NCBI RefSeq assembly: GCF_025766255.1
Contig: NW_026516858.1
Coordinates: forward strand, 1-58,004
Source of the DNA: Zychaea mexicana
Taxonomy: Eukaryota; Mucoromycota; Mucoromycetes; Mucorales; Lichtheimiaceae
Direction of reading: 5' to 3'
Length of the DNA stretch: 58,004 bases
Shown here: positions 57,910 to 58,004 of the stretch, in pieces
Numbering within the stretch: the first letter of the stretch is position 1
Layout: every line of letters starts with the position of its first letter
Translations under genes and position numbers: made by a program
The notes under the pieces: generated by a model
The model's input: the letters and a program-made list of their open reading frames with translations, nothing else
What the model was told of the DNA's origin: nothing
Databases searched by the model: none

Positions 57910-58004
57910 ATTGATAAAAGAAAAAATATGAAAAAAGAAAATTTATATGTGTGTGTGTGTGTGTGAGAGCAAGAATAAGAAGTGACAGAAAAAAAGCAAA
58001 CAAA
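57910..58004. repeat. AT-rich edge with (TG)n microsatellite
   Basis: Upstream of ORF1, an A-rich stretch and a (TG)n run at about 57946-57964. No telomere-type TTAGGG repeats are seen at the window edge. Confidence 0.7.

Noticed and set aside
57910..58004. Telomere at the right edge
   Set aside because: Only (TG)n and A-rich DNA; no TTAGGG-type repeats.

Overview
The window looks like nuclear DNA of a filamentous fungus, most likely an early-diverging Mucoromycota (Mucorales-type) species. The reasons are short spliceosomal introns with GTAAGT/GTATGT donors, a 13-exon cullin-3 gene, transcription factors full of His/Gln/Asn runs, decayed copies of a gene family I associate with Mucorales, and Ty3, DIRS and Penelope-like retroelements. 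This taxonomic placement is inference; no rRNA or barcode is present.

Layout. (1) 1-7.2 kb holds no intact gene, only a diverged repeat pair, a minisatellite built around splice-site-like cassettes, and a possible relic of a Fanzor/TnpB-like nuclease end. (2) 7.5-30.3 kb is the healthy core. It has a twin-CX9C complex I assembly factor (NDUFAF8-like) divergent from cullin-3, then three transcription-factor genes on the minus strand (Myb+C2H2, bHLH, two-finger GATA of the SRE/Fep1 iron-regulator type), eIF1/SUI1 and a Zn(II)2Cys6 factor. (3) 30.8-33.9 kb encodes a DDHD-type phospholipase A1-like protein with a 12-nt microexon behind a GC-AG intron. (4) 35-41 kb mixes a living gene (ZNHIT3-like) with wreckage: a Tc1/mariner transposase relic lying against a frameshifted NatB catalytic subunit (NAA20) relic, and a bZIP relic whose basic region and zipper are in different frames. 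(5) 41.4-58 kb is transposon-rich. It holds a DIRS-like relic, a 1-kb non-autonomous element ending in TAGGGATCCG inverted repeats, a 6.2-kb Ty3 chromovirus-type element with 5-bp AAATG duplications inserted in an exon of a repeat-family gene, a large inverted duplication of that gene's 3' half with a different AT-rich insertion in each arm, a mitochondrial nad5 fragment with a LAGLIDADG-bearing intron (NUMT), and a Penelope-like (Coprina/Athena-type) element with its ORF1, truncated where it meets the mitochondrial piece.

How the genes relate. There is no pathway cluster. The core is ordinary housekeeping (ubiquitin ligase scaffold, translation initiation, complex I assembly, lipid metabolism, snoRNP assembly) plus five classes of DNA-binding regulator within about 27 kb. 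The right third looks like a subtelomere-like or recombination-prone segment where double-strand-break repair products (palindrome, mitochondrial DNA, retroelement ends) have accumulated. Exon coordinates were worked out by hand from splice signals and reading phase. Junctions I could not fix are stated as such.
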